Position numbers and translations under genes: made by a program. Positions 17,116 to 25,426 of a DNA stretch of 64,000 bases are shown in pieces. Source of the stretch: UBA940 sp045613745 (lineage in GTDB: Bacteria > Bacteroidota > Bacteroidia > Bacteroidales > Rikenellaceae). The stretch is taken from NCBI GenBank assembly GCA_045613745.1, contig JAZLBP010000010.1, positions 1 to 64,000 of the forward strand. The letters run 5' to 3'. The notes beneath the pieces were generated by a model that was not told where the DNA came from, did no database searches, and was given only the letters and a program-made list of their open reading frames with translations. The stretch's first letter is position 1; the number at the start of each line of letters is the position of its first letter.

Positions 17116-17146
17116 ATTGGTCTTTCAAAATTAAAAATTACCTTTG
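17116..17146 (+). promoter_or_regulatory. promoter of the EEP phosphohydrolase gene
   Basis: ATTG (17116-17119), 19 bp, TACCTTTG (17139-17146): a full -7 match and a one-mismatch -33 box. Confidence 0.65.
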
Positions 17147-17175
17147 TATTAAATCAAACTTAAAAGCTTCCTAAA

Positions 17176-17934
17176 ATGAAACTCAAAAACACATTTACGG
17201 CTGTTGCAACACTTGCGCTCACTGCCATTCTAACAATCTCCTGTGGCACATCGGAGCAAAGCCGCTCGCTCCGAATTATGAGCTACGACGTTCACAACGG
17301 TCTCGGCTACGACAAAATCCACAGCTATGACCGTCCCGCAGACATCATCAACCAACACAAACCCGACGTTGTAGCACTGCAAGAGATGGACAGCATAACC
17401 GCGCGCTACTCCGACTATGTATTGGGTGAGCTTGCCGAGCGCACAGGTATGTACAGCTACTACGGCCCCGCTTTTGACTACGCAGGCGGCAAGTATGGTG
17501 TCGGTATCCTTTCGACCAAGCCCACGCTGTCGGTTCAACAACACGCCTTGGATTGCCCCAGCGAGCCGCGTACGATTCTTATCATCGAGTTCGAGGATTA
17601 CTACTTTGGCAGCACTCACCTTTCGATGGTTGCCGAGGAGCGTATGACGGCCATCAAGAGAATTCGCGAGATTGCAGCGACCCTTGACAAACCCTTCTTC
17701 TTTGCGGGCGACCTCAATGCCGAGCCTGACTCGCCCGAGATTCAAGAGTTGAAGGAGTTTACCACCATCCTCTCGCCCACCGACACTCCCACTTGGAATG
17801 CCGAGACTCCCACCACCTGCATCGACTACATTGTTTGCAGTGGCACCGACAAGGTTAAAGTCAACGCTGCGAGCGTCATTATGGAGCTGAACGCCGCCGA
17901 CCACCGACCTTTGCTGGTTGACGTAGAGTTCTAA
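17176..17934 (+). CDS. endonuclease/exonuclease/phosphatase family lipoprotein
   Basis: A 252-aa lipoprotein (lipobox TISC, Cys23) with the complete EEP fold. Motifs are SYDVHNGLGYD, VVALQEMDS (metal-binding Glu), FAGDLNAEPDS (Asp/Asn pair) and the final AADHRPL (catalytic Asp-His). Family members cleave phosphodiesters or phosphomonoesters, including nucleic acids, inositol phosphates and phospholipids. The lipid anchor points to an envelope location. It is a single-gene unit with its own promoter and terminator. Substrate unknown. Confidence 0.88.
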   Translation: MKLKNTFTAVATLALTAILTISCGTSEQSRSLRIMSYDVHNGLGYDKIHSYDRPADIINQHKPDVVALQEMDSITARYSDYVLGELAERTGMYSYYGPAFDYAGGKYGVGILSTKPTLSVQQHALDCPSEPRTILIIEFEDYYFGSTHLSMVAEERMTAIKRIREIAATLDKPFFFAGDLNAEPDSPEIQELKEFTTILSPTDTPTWNAETPTTCIDYIVCSGTDKVKVNAASVIMELNAADHRPLLVDVEF

Positions 17935-17948
17935 TAAGACCTCCATCC

Positions 17949-17993
17949 AAAAAAAAGATTCACCCCCGACGGAACTTTCCATCGGGGGTGAAT
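17949..17993. terminator. bidirectional terminator
   Basis: ATTCACCCCCGA (17958-17969) pairs perfectly with TCGGGGGTGAAT (17982-17993). An A-run on the left gives a T-run for the leftward transcript. It separates two convergent genes. Confidence 0.85.
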
Positions 17994-18039
17994 TTCGTTT
18001 GGAGCAGTCGGACGACCACTCCCGTATATCGCGTTACGA

Positions 18040-19512
18040 TTAGAACTTAATCTCGGCGTTAGCGCGTTTTACATCAAAGCCAATCGAACGGAACCAGGGG
18101 AACATATCGCGACCCATAGCAACGCTCACCAGAGCAACGGTGTTGTTGGCGTCGAGTTTACTGATTTGGTCGGGATTTGCCATAGCACGTTTTGCTTTGT
18201 AGTAGTCGGCTACCCAGTCGGGGTTCTCGGCACGAAGTTGCTCGAAAATCCACATCGATTTACCCCAGTGTACACCATAGAGTTGGTCGCGCGAAACATC
18301 CTCAACGCCACGTTTCCAGCTCTTGCCATCCACGTCATAGAGGTTGAACTCGGGGTCGAGTTTGGTTGCTTGGCGGATAGTGTTGGCAATACGACGCTCG
18401 GCCTCCTCTTTGTGACCCAGCTCCATCATAGCCAGATAACCAACATAGGTTGCGATAGGCTCATTCCAAATCTCGGCCCAAGGCAATACCCAAGAGTGTA
18501 CCGACTCGTGAGTGATGAACTCAATCATCGAATCCTCGCGGTTGGGGAAGTCGCCCCACCACACTGCAAGTGCGATAACCTCGCCAGCCGAGTAGCCACC
18601 GCCACCTGTGGGGATAAGAACGATTTTCGAACCCATATTTGCCGACAAAGGCACACCCATAATACCCTCAACTACGGGCATAGTTTTCTTTGCGATTTGG
18701 AACATAGCCTCGGCGCAAGGAGCCAGGTAGTCGTTGTAAGTAATGTCAAGACCATCTTGTTGGATTTTGTTCTCAACGCACTCGATGTATTGGTGTTTGA
18801 GGCCTTGCTCGGGGTCAACGGTTTTGCCACCACGAACAACGTCGCGCCATACGCGGTGCCACATCTCGCGGTTGATGGTGTCGTAAATATCGTCGGTGTT
18901 GTCACCCAACAGGCCACGTACACCTACCAGCACTTTACCTTTGCCTTTTTGGGTGTATGCCAACATAGGGTTACCCTCGGCGTCGGTAACGGCAACGGTC
19001 CATTTAGCAGGTTTGTCGAGTACCAAGTGGTGACGGGTCGAGCCCTTCATAGCCACCTCGGGTGCGGTTGCATATTTCTCGGCAGCGGTCAGAGGAGCAG
19101 CTACACCCTCGGCGAACGATGCGCCAAACACTTGTGCCAAGTCGTTTTGCGAGGTGCTGGTGCCATTGCTCAGAATCATCAGGCTACCACCCTCTTTGAG
19201 GAACGATTTGATTTTCTTGATATCTTGCTCAACGTAGGGCAGACGGTCGTCGCAGTTGAACAACATCAGCATATTGGCGTTCGACAGGTCGGTGTTGTAG
19301 ATACAACTCCAACCAGTGGTGTATTTATCCTCGCCGCCGTTGAGGTATTGGCGTTTGAAACCCCAGTCAGCGTGGAAGTCATAGTAGTGCGACAGGTTGT
19401 TGATGGCATAAACCACGGGCTCTGCGCCACACTCCTCCTGTCCACATTGCGAGCAGCAACCCGACATTGCAAATGCCGACGCTGCCAGAAGCAACATTGA
19501 AAGTTTTTTCAT
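18040..19512 (-). CDS. HEXXH metallopeptidase-like lipoprotein with N-terminal amidotransferase-like domain
   Basis: A 490-aa lipoprotein (lipobox AMSGC). Residues ~35-215 look like a class I glutamine-amidotransferase-like/ThuA-type fold: YVEQDIKKIKSFLKEGGSL resembles the loop of catalytically silent members. The C-terminal part carries H335-E-S-V-H339 with E351 twelve residues on (NEPIATYVGY), a gluzincin zinc-site layout seen in M60-like enhancins. It is the third gene of the truA-galK/GH43 group, 29 bp after the GH43 gene. The combination suggests glycoprotein or mucin processing, which is inference. Activity is unproven. Confidence 0.7.
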   Translation of the reverse strand: MKKLSMLLLAASAFAMSGCCSQCGQEECGAEPVVYAINNLSHYYDFHADWGFKRQYLNGGEDKYTTGWSCIYNTDLSNANMLMLFNCDDRLPYVEQDIKKIKSFLKEGGSLMILSNGTSTSQNDLAQVFGASFAEGVAAPLTAAEKYATAPEVAMKGSTRHHLVLDKPAKWTVAVTDAEGNPMLAYTQKGKGKVLVGVRGLLGDNTDDIYDTINREMWHRVWRDVVRGGKTVDPEQGLKHQYIECVENKIQQDGLDITYNDYLAPCAEAMFQIAKKTMPVVEGIMGVPLSANMGSKIVLIPTGGGGYSAGEVIALAVWWGDFPNREDSMIEFITHESVHSWVLPWAEIWNEPIATYVGYLAMMELGHKEEAERRIANTIRQATKLDPEFNLYDVDGKSWKRGVEDVSRDQLYGVHWGKSMWIFEQLRAENPDWVADYYKAKRAMANPDQISKLDANNTVALVSVAMGRDMFPWFRSIGFDVKRANAEIKF

Positions 19513-19541
19513 AGTCGTTATCTTAATTTGGTTTACACTTA

Positions 19542-20558
19542 TTATTTAATAGGACGAGCCTCAACACCTTCGGCAGTAACGGCTACGGGATTGATTTTGC
19601 CATCCTCAGCGAAGGTCATCTTCTCAACACACATCACGCGGTCGTTGGGACCTGCATTCATCGAGGGACGACGATGGTAGAAGAAGTACCACTCGTCGGT
19701 ACCAGGAACGTTTACTACCGAGTGGTGGCCAGCGCCGTTACCAATCGACTCGTTGCGCAAGATAGCTGCACCAATGCGATTGAAGGGACCAAAAGGCGAG
19801 TCCGAAATTGCATAAGCCACATTGTAGCTCGAATTGGTGAAAGCACCCTCGCTCCACATAAAGTAGTATTTGCCGTCACGCATAAACATAAACGAACCCT
19901 CGGTGTAGCCACGAGGAGTAACCTCCAAGAATTTCACCTTCTCGGGGTCGGTGCTACCACCCTCGTTGTAAACCACGCCATTGTACTCAAACTCTTGGAT
20001 GCCTTTCAAATCTTCGGTGAGTTTAACAACATTGCAGTGACCCCAACCACCGTAATACATATAGATGCTACCATCCACATCCTCGAACAAACATTGGTCG
20101 ATGGGTTGAGCATTGTTTGCGATGGTCGAGATGATGGGTGCGCCAATGTGGTCGGTGAAGGGACCTGCGGGGTTGTCGGCAACAGCGATACCGATACCGC
20201 CATAGGGGTCACCATAGGGAATGTTGTTGGCGCCGAAAATCAGATAGTATTTGCCATCCTTCTCAAATGCTGCGGGAGCCCACAGAGCCTCTTTTGCCCA
20301 CGAGATGGTCTCGGTGCTGATGATGCGCTCGTGTTTGGTCCAGGTGATAAGGTCTTTCGACGAGAAGCAGTCCATCGATTTTTGCTCGTGGAAAGCCAGC
20401 GAGTTGGTGGGATACACCCAGTAGGTGTCGCCATAAATCATTGCGTGGGGATCGGCATACCAACCCTCAGCGATGGGGTTACCCGAAGTTTTGGGTTCGC
20501 ACGAAGTCATTGCAGCCGCAGCCACAACGCAACTTGCGATAAGAGCTAATTTTTTCAT
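19542..20558 (-). CDS. glycoside hydrolase family 43 lipoprotein
   Basis: A 338-aa lipoprotein (lipobox AMTSC, Cys20) with a single five-bladed propeller. The GH43 triad is visible: general base Asp36 in WYADPH, pKa-modulating Asp154 in QPIDQC and general acid Glu220 in YTEGSF. Family members release arabinose, xylose or galactose from plant or host glycans. It lies 37 bp downstream of the galK part of truA-galK, which makes a galactose-type substrate plausible but not shown. No SusC/SusD pair accompanies it. Confidence 0.9.
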   Translation of the reverse strand: MKKLALIASCVVAAAAMTSCEPKTSGNPIAEGWYADPHAMIYGDTYWVYPTNSLAFHEQKSMDCFSSKDLITWTKHERIISTETISWAKEALWAPAAFEKDGKYYLIFGANNIPYGDPYGGIGIAVADNPAGPFTDHIGAPIISTIANNAQPIDQCLFEDVDGSIYMYYGGWGHCNVVKLTEDLKGIQEFEYNGVVYNEGGSTDPEKVKFLEVTPRGYTEGSFMFMRDGKYYFMWSEGAFTNSSYNVAYAISDSPFGPFNRIGAAILRNESIGNGAGHHSVVNVPGTDEWYFFYHRRPSMNAGPNDRVMCVEKMTFAEDGKINPVAVTAEGVEARPIK

Positions 20559-20595
20559 ACGTTTTCTGATATTTTAGTTAATCTTATTTCGGGAA

Positions 20596-21744
20596 TTACT
20601 CGATGCGGCGGGCGCCGTCACCAATTACTACGTCAATCACGCGAGGCTCAACACCAAACTCAGCGGCGAATTTCTCCTTAACGGTTGCGATGTAGCCATC
20701 ATAAGCCTCGGCTTTGAGCAGGTGGATTACACAGCCACCAAAGCCACCACCCATCATACGAGCGCCAAGCACACCCTCGGTCGAACGAGCAATGTCGGCA
20801 ATAAAGTCAAGTTCCTTGCAACTTACGCCATACTCCTTGCTGAGTCCGTCGTGGCTACCGAAAATCTTGCGGCCAAACTCCTCGTAGTCGCCCTTCTCCA
20901 ACGCGTCGCAAGCGTCCATCAGACGTTGGTTCTCGTCGATAACATAGGCACAACGGCGGTAGGTCATCTCATCCATCTCGGCTTTGTACTTGTCGAGCAT
21001 CTCTTTGGTTACGTCGCGCAGGCTCTCGATACCCTCTTCGTGTGCAGCCACAATAGCAACACCCTTCTCGCATTGCTCGCGGCGAACGTTGTATTCACTC
21101 GAAGCCAGCGAGTGTTTAACCATCGAATCAACCAACACCACGCGGCAACCTACGGGATTGAAGGGCACCAGAGTGTACTCGAGCGAGCGGCAGTCCAGAC
21201 GAATCAGTTTGCCCTCGCGACCCATAAGGCTGGCGAATTGGTCCATAATACCGCAACGCACGCCAATGTAGTTGTGCTCGGTCATTTGGCCGATTTTGGC
21301 AAGATCCTCGCGCGAGAAACCAAGGCCATACTCCTCGTTAAGCGCAAAACCAAAAGCGCTCTCCAAAGCTGCGCTCGACGACAGACCAGCACCCAGAGGC
21401 ACATCACCGCCAAACACCACCTCGAAAGCACCTACCTTGCCGCCACGTTTCGCCATCTCCTGAACGATACCATAAGGGTAGCAAGCCCATTGCTCGGCAG
21501 GTTTAGCCTCGCCCGACAGAGCCCAGTCTAGTTGCACGTCATAGTCCACCGAGTAGAGTTTCGACACCTCGCCTTCGATGGGGCGGATAGCAACATAGAT
21601 TGCTTTGTCGATAGCACCAGGCAACACAAAGCCAAGGTTATAGTCGGTGTGTTCGCCAATCAGGTTTACGCGACCCGACGAAGCATAAACGCGATAGTCG
21701 CCACCAAAGCGACTCTCGAATTCGGTTTTAATCTTTTGTAACAT
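20596..21744 (-). CDS. galK: galactokinase (in frame with truA)
   Basis: A 382-aa protein from the internal ATG at 21744, GHMP-kinase family, phosphorylating galactose in the Leloir pathway. Signatures are GRVNLIGEHTDYN (substrate site), VPLGAGLSSSAALES (ATP loop) and GARMMGGGFGGC (motif 3). Full family length. The truA reading frame runs into it with no stop, through an AT-rich linker of about 10 codons that looks like a former leader. A separate GalK from this ATG is therefore plausible. No other Leloir gene is present here. Confidence 0.9.
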   Translation of the reverse strand: MLQKIKTEFESRFGGDYRVYASSGRVNLIGEHTDYNLGFVLPGAIDKAIYVAIRPIEGEVSKLYSVDYDVQLDWALSGEAKPAEQWACYPYGIVQEMAKRGGKVGAFEVVFGGDVPLGAGLSSSAALESAFGFALNEEYGLGFSREDLAKIGQMTEHNYIGVRCGIMDQFASLMGREGKLIRLDCRSLEYTLVPFNPVGCRVVLVDSMVKHSLASSEYNVRREQCEKGVAIVAAHEEGIESLRDVTKEMLDKYKAEMDEMTYRRCAYVIDENQRLMDACDALEKGDYEEFGRKIFGSHDGLSKEYGVSCKELDFIADIARSTEGVLGARMMGGGFGGCVIHLLKAEAYDGYIATVKEKFAAEFGVEPRVIDVVIGDGARRIE

Positions 21745-22506
21745 TGTTGTATCTTTTAGTTTTTTAATAGTTTCGGGATATTCGACATCGGCAAGGTGCA
21801 GACCCGCAGCAGGAGCCGAACTGCTCGAAAGGCTCAAATTGCGCGCACGCACAATCTCGCCAAACCTCTCGGCCGTAATCTTGCCTCGACCCACATCCAC
21901 CAGCGTGCCCACAATAGCTCGCACCATATTACGCAGGAAGCGATCGGCACGGATGCGGAACATAAGTTCGCGCTCGCCCACCCTCTCCCACTGCGCGGTC
22001 ATCACGCGACAAATGTTGGTATGGTTATTGGAGTTGAGTTTGGCAAACGAAGTAAAATCTCTCTCCACAAGAAGGCACTCGGCGGCGCGGTTCATCTCTT
22101 CGACGTTGAGCGTGCCGTGATACTGCCAGCTGTTGCGGCGGCGAAAGGGGTCTTTACCAAGAATGATGTGATAGTGGTATTCGCGAGCTAGCGCATCGAA
22201 ACGTGCGTGCGCCGAGGGGTTGACACGATAGACGGTGCTAACGGCAATATCGGCGGGCAGCATTGCGTTCAGATGGTAGCAGAAGTCGGCAGGATTGGTG
22301 ATTTCGCGCGGCGAGTCGAAGTGCGCCACATAGCGCGACGCGTGTACACCTGTGTCGGTTCGACCTGCGCCAACAATCTCTGTTGGTGTGCCGAGCAACT
22401 TCGACAAGCGCTCTTCCAGTGCGGCCTGCACCGAAGGTGCATTAGGCTGACGCTGCCAGCCATTGTAGGCCTCACCCGAATATGCCAACTCCATAAAATA
22501 CCTCAT
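20596..22506 (-). CDS. apparent TruA-GalK fusion frame
   Basis: One uninterrupted 636-codon frame joins a complete tRNA pseudouridine synthase (1-244), a linker rich in Lys and Thr (245-254) and a complete galactokinase (255-636). The linker is encoded by leader-like AT-rich DNA containing a six-base homopolymer (21760-21765). Removing one base from that run places a TAA right after the TruA part. A real fusion, a slippage-prone junction and a base-calling error are all possible. Confidence 0.5.
   Translation of the reverse strand: MRYFMELAYSGEAYNGWQRQPNAPSVQAALEERLSKLLGTPTEIVGAGRTDTGVHASRYVAHFDSPREITNPADFCYHLNAMLPADIAVSTVYRVNPSAHARFDALAREYHYHIILGKDPFRRRNSWQYHGTLNVEEMNRAAECLLVERDFTSFAKLNSNNHTNICRVMTAQWERVGERELMFRIRADRFLRNMVRAIVGTLVDVGRGKITAERFGEIVRARNLSLSSSSAPAAGLHLADVEYPETIKKLKDTTMLQKIKTEFESRFGGDYRVYASSGRVNLIGEHTDYNLGFVLPGAIDKAIYVAIRPIEGEVSKLYSVDYDVQLDWALSGEAKPAEQWACYPYGIVQEMAKRGGKVGAFEVVFGGDVPLGAGLSSSAALESAFGFALNEEYGLGFSREDLAKIGQMTEHNYIGVRCGIMDQFASLMGREGKLIRLDCRSLEYTLVPFNPVGCRVVLVDSMVKHSLASSEYNVRREQCEKGVAIVAAHEEGIESLRDVTKEMLDKYKAEMDEMTYRRCAYVIDENQRLMDACDALEKGDYEEFGRKIFGSHDGLSKEYGVSCKELDFIADIARSTEGVLGARMMGGGFGGCVIHLLKAEAYDGYIATVKEKFAAEFGVEPRVIDVVIGDGARRIE
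21745..22506 (-). CDS. truA: tRNA pseudouridine(38-40) synthase
   Basis: The 254-codon N-terminal part of the joint frame. TruA isomerises uridines 38-40 in the anticodon arm. The catalytic Asp is in GAGRTDTGVHA (about residue 51). AREYHYHI, RNMVRAIVGTLVDVGRG and the terminal APAAGLHLADVEYP are family hallmarks, and TruA proteins normally end within a few residues of this point. The ATG at 22506 sits 4 bp from a -7 box, so the mRNA may be leaderless. A second ATG at 22494 is an alternative start. Confidence 0.9.
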
Positions 22507-22510
22507 ATTA

Positions 22511-22518
22511 CAAAGATA
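22511..22518 (-). promoter_or_regulatory. -7 box directly upstream of truA
   Basis: TATCTTTG on the minus strand, a full TAnnTTTG match, ends 4 bp before the truA ATG. The -33 region is a poor match. Confidence 0.5.
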
Positions 22519-22590
22519 GGGATTTTAATTCACAATTCACCACAAAAAGGGCAATATATGTGAATTTTATTCACATTATACGAAAATACA

Positions 22591-22619
22591 TAAAAAAAAG
22601 TGGCTATTTCGGCCACTTT
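22591..22619 (-). terminator. terminator of the cvpA-SDR operon
   Basis: On the minus strand AAAGTGGC pairs with GCCACTTT, followed by eight T residues. It lies 14 bp after the SDR stop. Confidence 0.88.
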
Positions 22620-22632
22620 CTAATTGTGAATT

Positions 22633-23445
22633 CTACCTAATTGGGGAGTTGGGTTCGCGCGACATTACCCAATAAAACAATTTATCGACCAGCGCGGGCG
22701 AAAACTTTTTGAGAAGATGCGTCAGGCGGCCTTCACTCTCCATCAGCAGCAGTCGCTGGCGACGTTCGACACCCCTGCGGATGCGTCGGGCAACCTCCTC
22801 GGCAGTCATCATACGACCCTCATTGCGGGGTGTTACACCTTGTGGCGAGCCATCGGCAGTAAGCGCCGCGAAACGCACATTGGAGGCGGTAAATCCCGGG
22901 CAAGCGATCATAACGTGTACACCCTTTTTGAAATTCTCGATGCGGAGGGTATCAAGAAAACCCGTCAATGCATATTTCGATGCAGAGTAGCCCGTACGCG
23001 CGGGAAGTCCGTGCAGTCCCGCCACACTCGACACGCCCACAATACTACCCTTTGCGGCTTGAATGTGGGGCAGTGCATATTTCACGCAGTTGACCGCGCC
23101 CCAAAAGTTGACATCCATCAGTCGGTGTAACACATCGAGTTCGACATCGTCAAAGAGAGCGCGCATCGAAACGCCAGCATTGCAAATTAGCACATCCACA
23201 CCACCAAATGTCGCAACAGCCCTTTCTATCAGCGCCTTGCAATCATCCATTTGCGTCACATCACAGCGCACAAACGCTGCGCGACCGCCCCTCGAAATAA
23301 TGTCGGCACACACCGCCGCAAGTTCATCCTCGTGACGCGCACCGAGCACAACATTAGCACCCACAGAGGCAAATTCGTAGGCAAGTGCGCGGCCGATACC
23401 GGACGATGCGCCCGTTATGACAACCGTTCTATTTTGAAGATTCAT
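22633..23445 (-). CDS. short-chain dehydrogenase/reductase
   Basis: A 270-aa classical SDR. The NAD(P) loop TGASSGIG is at 11-18, NAG at 89-91, the catalytic Ser in VSS (139-140), and Y153-S-A-S-K157. The region after residue 180 with CPGFTASNVR is like the dehydrogenases close to the DltE/oxidoreductase subgroup. Last gene of a six-gene leftward operon, 9 bp after the MBL hydrolase. Substrate cannot be predicted. Confidence 0.9.
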   Translation of the reverse strand: MNLQNRTVVITGASSGIGRALAYEFASVGANVVLGARHEDELAAVCADIISRGGRAAFVRCDVTQMDDCKALIERAVATFGGVDVLICNAGVSMRALFDDVELDVLHRLMDVNFWGAVNCVKYALPHIQAAKGSIVGVSSVAGLHGLPARTGYSASKYALTGFLDTLRIENFKKGVHVMIACPGFTASNVRFAALTADGSPQGVTPRNEGRMMTAEEVARRIRRGVERRQRLLLMESEGRLTHLLKKFSPALVDKLFYWVMSREPNSPIR

Positions 23446-23454
23446 TTTGCAGAC

Positions 23455-24219
23455 CTAAATCTCGATACTCAACCCGTCGTATGCAATCTCCACGCCACAG
23501 GGCAGTTTCGGTGCAACTTCGGCATAGAGTCCAATTTGGTGCGAGCAGTGAGTAAGTAGTGTGCGACGCGGAGCAACACGTCGGCTCAGCGCCACAGCCT
23601 CATCAACCGTAAAGTGCGAGATGTGTTTTTCCCAGCGCAGAGCATTAACCACCAAAGTTTCCACGCCGCAAAGTTTTTCGATTTCGGTGTCGTCGATGTA
23701 GTTGAAATCGGTAAGGTAGGCCGCACGTCCGACTCTAAAACCAACGATAGGAAGGCGGTAGTGCAGGCCATAGATAGGAGTAAAAGTAAGCGAGCCGATT
23801 TGGATGTCGGCGTCGGCAATATCGTGCAGATGAATTTCGGGCACTCCGGGGTAGCGTTTCTCGGCAAAGGCATAGTCAAAATCCTTGCGGACAGCCGCCT
23901 GTACACGTTCGGTGGCATAGATGTCGGTTGCCCTCTGCTGGAAGTAGTTGAATGCGCGCACATCGTCGATTCCACCCGTATGGTCCTTGTGTTCGTGCGT
24001 AAGCAGAATGGCCTCGATATGAGTTACGCCCTCGCGCAACATCTGATAGCGGAAGTCGGGACCCGCGTCAATCACAACGTTTGTTTCGCCGTCCGACACC
24101 AGCACCGAGCTACGCAACCTTCTATCGCGCGGGTCGGCAGAGTGACACACCTCGCACGGACACGCCACCATAGGCACACCCTGCGAAGTTCCCGTACCAA
24201 GAAATGTCAATCGAGTCAT
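23455..24219 (-). CDS. PhnP-like metallo-beta-lactamase-fold hydrolase
   Basis: A 254-aa MBL-fold enzyme that begins LTFLGTGTSQGVP, then CPC-x2-C and the metal motif H75-E-H-K-D-H80, with later His ligands near GLHY and the final LTHCSHQ. The layout matches the PhnP/YycJ-like phosphodiesterase group that binds two metal ions, with an extra Cys-rich loop. Phosphodiester substrates (cyclic or nucleotide-derived) are expected from the family. It lies between the aminotransferase (7 bp) and SDR (9 bp) genes. Specific function unknown. Confidence 0.85.
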   Translation of the reverse strand: MTRLTFLGTGTSQGVPMVACPCEVCHSADPRDRRLRSSVLVSDGETNVVIDAGPDFRYQMLREGVTHIEAILLTHEHKDHTGGIDDVRAFNYFQQRATDIYATERVQAAVRKDFDYAFAEKRYPGVPEIHLHDIADADIQIGSLTFTPIYGLHYRLPIVGFRVGRAAYLTDFNYIDDTEIEKLCGVETLVVNALRWEKHISHFTVDEAVALSRRVAPRRTLLTHCSHQIGLYAEVAPKLPCGVEIAYDGLSIEI

Positions 24220-24226
24220 CGGATGT

Positions 24227-25426
24227 TTAGAGTTGATTCAGACACGAGATAATTATTTCGACCGAGTCGCGGATTTCGGCCTCGGAGATTGTCAGCGGCG
24301 GCGAGATGCGGAAAGCCGTATCGCAGAACAGGAACCAATCGCTAAGGATTCCCGCCTCTTTGAATAGTTCCATCATTCGGTACATCTTGTCGCTTGTGCC
24401 AAGTTCCACCGCAAGGAGCAGTCCCGAACGGCGAATCTCCAACACCTGCGGATGACCCGCAAGCAGCGACTCATACAGCACGCCTTTGCCCTCGACCTGC
24501 TCAACGATATTATTTTCGAGCAGATAGTCGAGTGCGGCAAGTCCCGCAGCACAGCATACGGGGTGACCTCCGAAGGTCGAGATATGACCCAACACGGGGT
24601 CGGTGGTAAACGAATCCAAAACTCTTTTCGACGAGATTACACCACCCAGCGGCATACCTCCGCCAAAGGCCTTGGCAACGCACACCACATCGGGCACAAC
24701 GCCATACTTTTGGAGGGCAAACATCTCGCCCGTACGTCCGAGTCCCGTCTGGATTTCGTCGAAGATGAGCAGTGCACCCACCTCATCACAGCGGCGGCGT
24801 ACAGCCTGCAACCATCCCTCGTCGGGAAGTCGCACACCAGCCTCACCCTGCACGGGTTCCATAATCACACACGCAGTGCGAGAGGTTATGGCGTCGAGTT
24901 GTTCGGGGTGGTTATACTCAATGCTTGTCACCCCCGGCAGTAGCGGACGGAAAGCACCCTTAAAGAACTCACCCTCGGGAGCACCCATAATACTGAGCGG
25001 TCCGTGGGTTGAGCCGTGGTAGGCACGACGCATCGACACAATTTCACCTCGGCCCGTATATCGTTTGGCAAGTTTCAACGCAACCTCCACCGCCTCGGCA
25101 CCCGAGTTCACAAAGTAGAGCGCATCAAGGCTCTCGGGAAGCAGACTACACAATCGTGTGGCATACTGCACCTGCGGGCGCTCGACCAGCTCGCCATAGA
25201 CCATAACATGCATATAGTCACGTACTTGGGCACACACAGCCTCAACGACTTTGGGGTTGGCGTGGCCTACATTGCTCACCGACACACCCGAAATAAGGTC
25301 GTAGTAGCGTTTGCCCTCGGGGGTGTAGAAGAACACACCCTCGGCGCGCTCCACCTCAACCAGCATTGGCGAGGGAGAGGTCTGTCCGACGTGGGCCAAG
25401 AATTGTTTGCGAAGTATAGTGTTCAT
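24227..25426 (-). CDS. class III PLP-dependent aminotransferase (ornithine/acetylornithine type)
   Basis: A 399-aa fold-type I aminotransferase. The PLP lysine is K252 in CVAKAFGGG, the PLP-N1 partner Asp is in IFDEIQTGLGRTG (D223), and SGAEAVEVALKLAK plus YHGST mark the phosphate pocket. It resembles ArgD/RocD-type enzymes, which transfer an omega-amino group to 2-oxoglutarate. No other arginine-pathway gene is next to it, so the substrate is open (acetylornithine, ornithine, 4-aminobutyrate or similar). Its ATG overlaps the trmH-like stop (ATGA). Confidence 0.9.
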   Translation of the reverse strand: MNTILRKQFLAHVGQTSPSPMLVEVERAEGVFFYTPEGKRYYDLISGVSVSNVGHANPKVVEAVCAQVRDYMHVMVYGELVERPQVQYATRLCSLLPESLDALYFVNSGAEAVEVALKLAKRYTGRGEIVSMRRAYHGSTHGPLSIMGAPEGEFFKGAFRPLLPGVTSIEYNHPEQLDAITSRTACVIMEPVQGEAGVRLPDEGWLQAVRRRCDEVGALLIFDEIQTGLGRTGEMFALQKYGVVPDVVCVAKAFGGGMPLGGVISSKRVLDSFTTDPVLGHISTFGGHPVCCAAGLAALDYLLENNIVEQVEGKGVLYESLLAGHPQVLEIRRSGLLLAVELGTSDKMYRMMELFKEAGILSDWFLFCDTAFRISPPLTISEAEIRDSVEIIISCLNQL

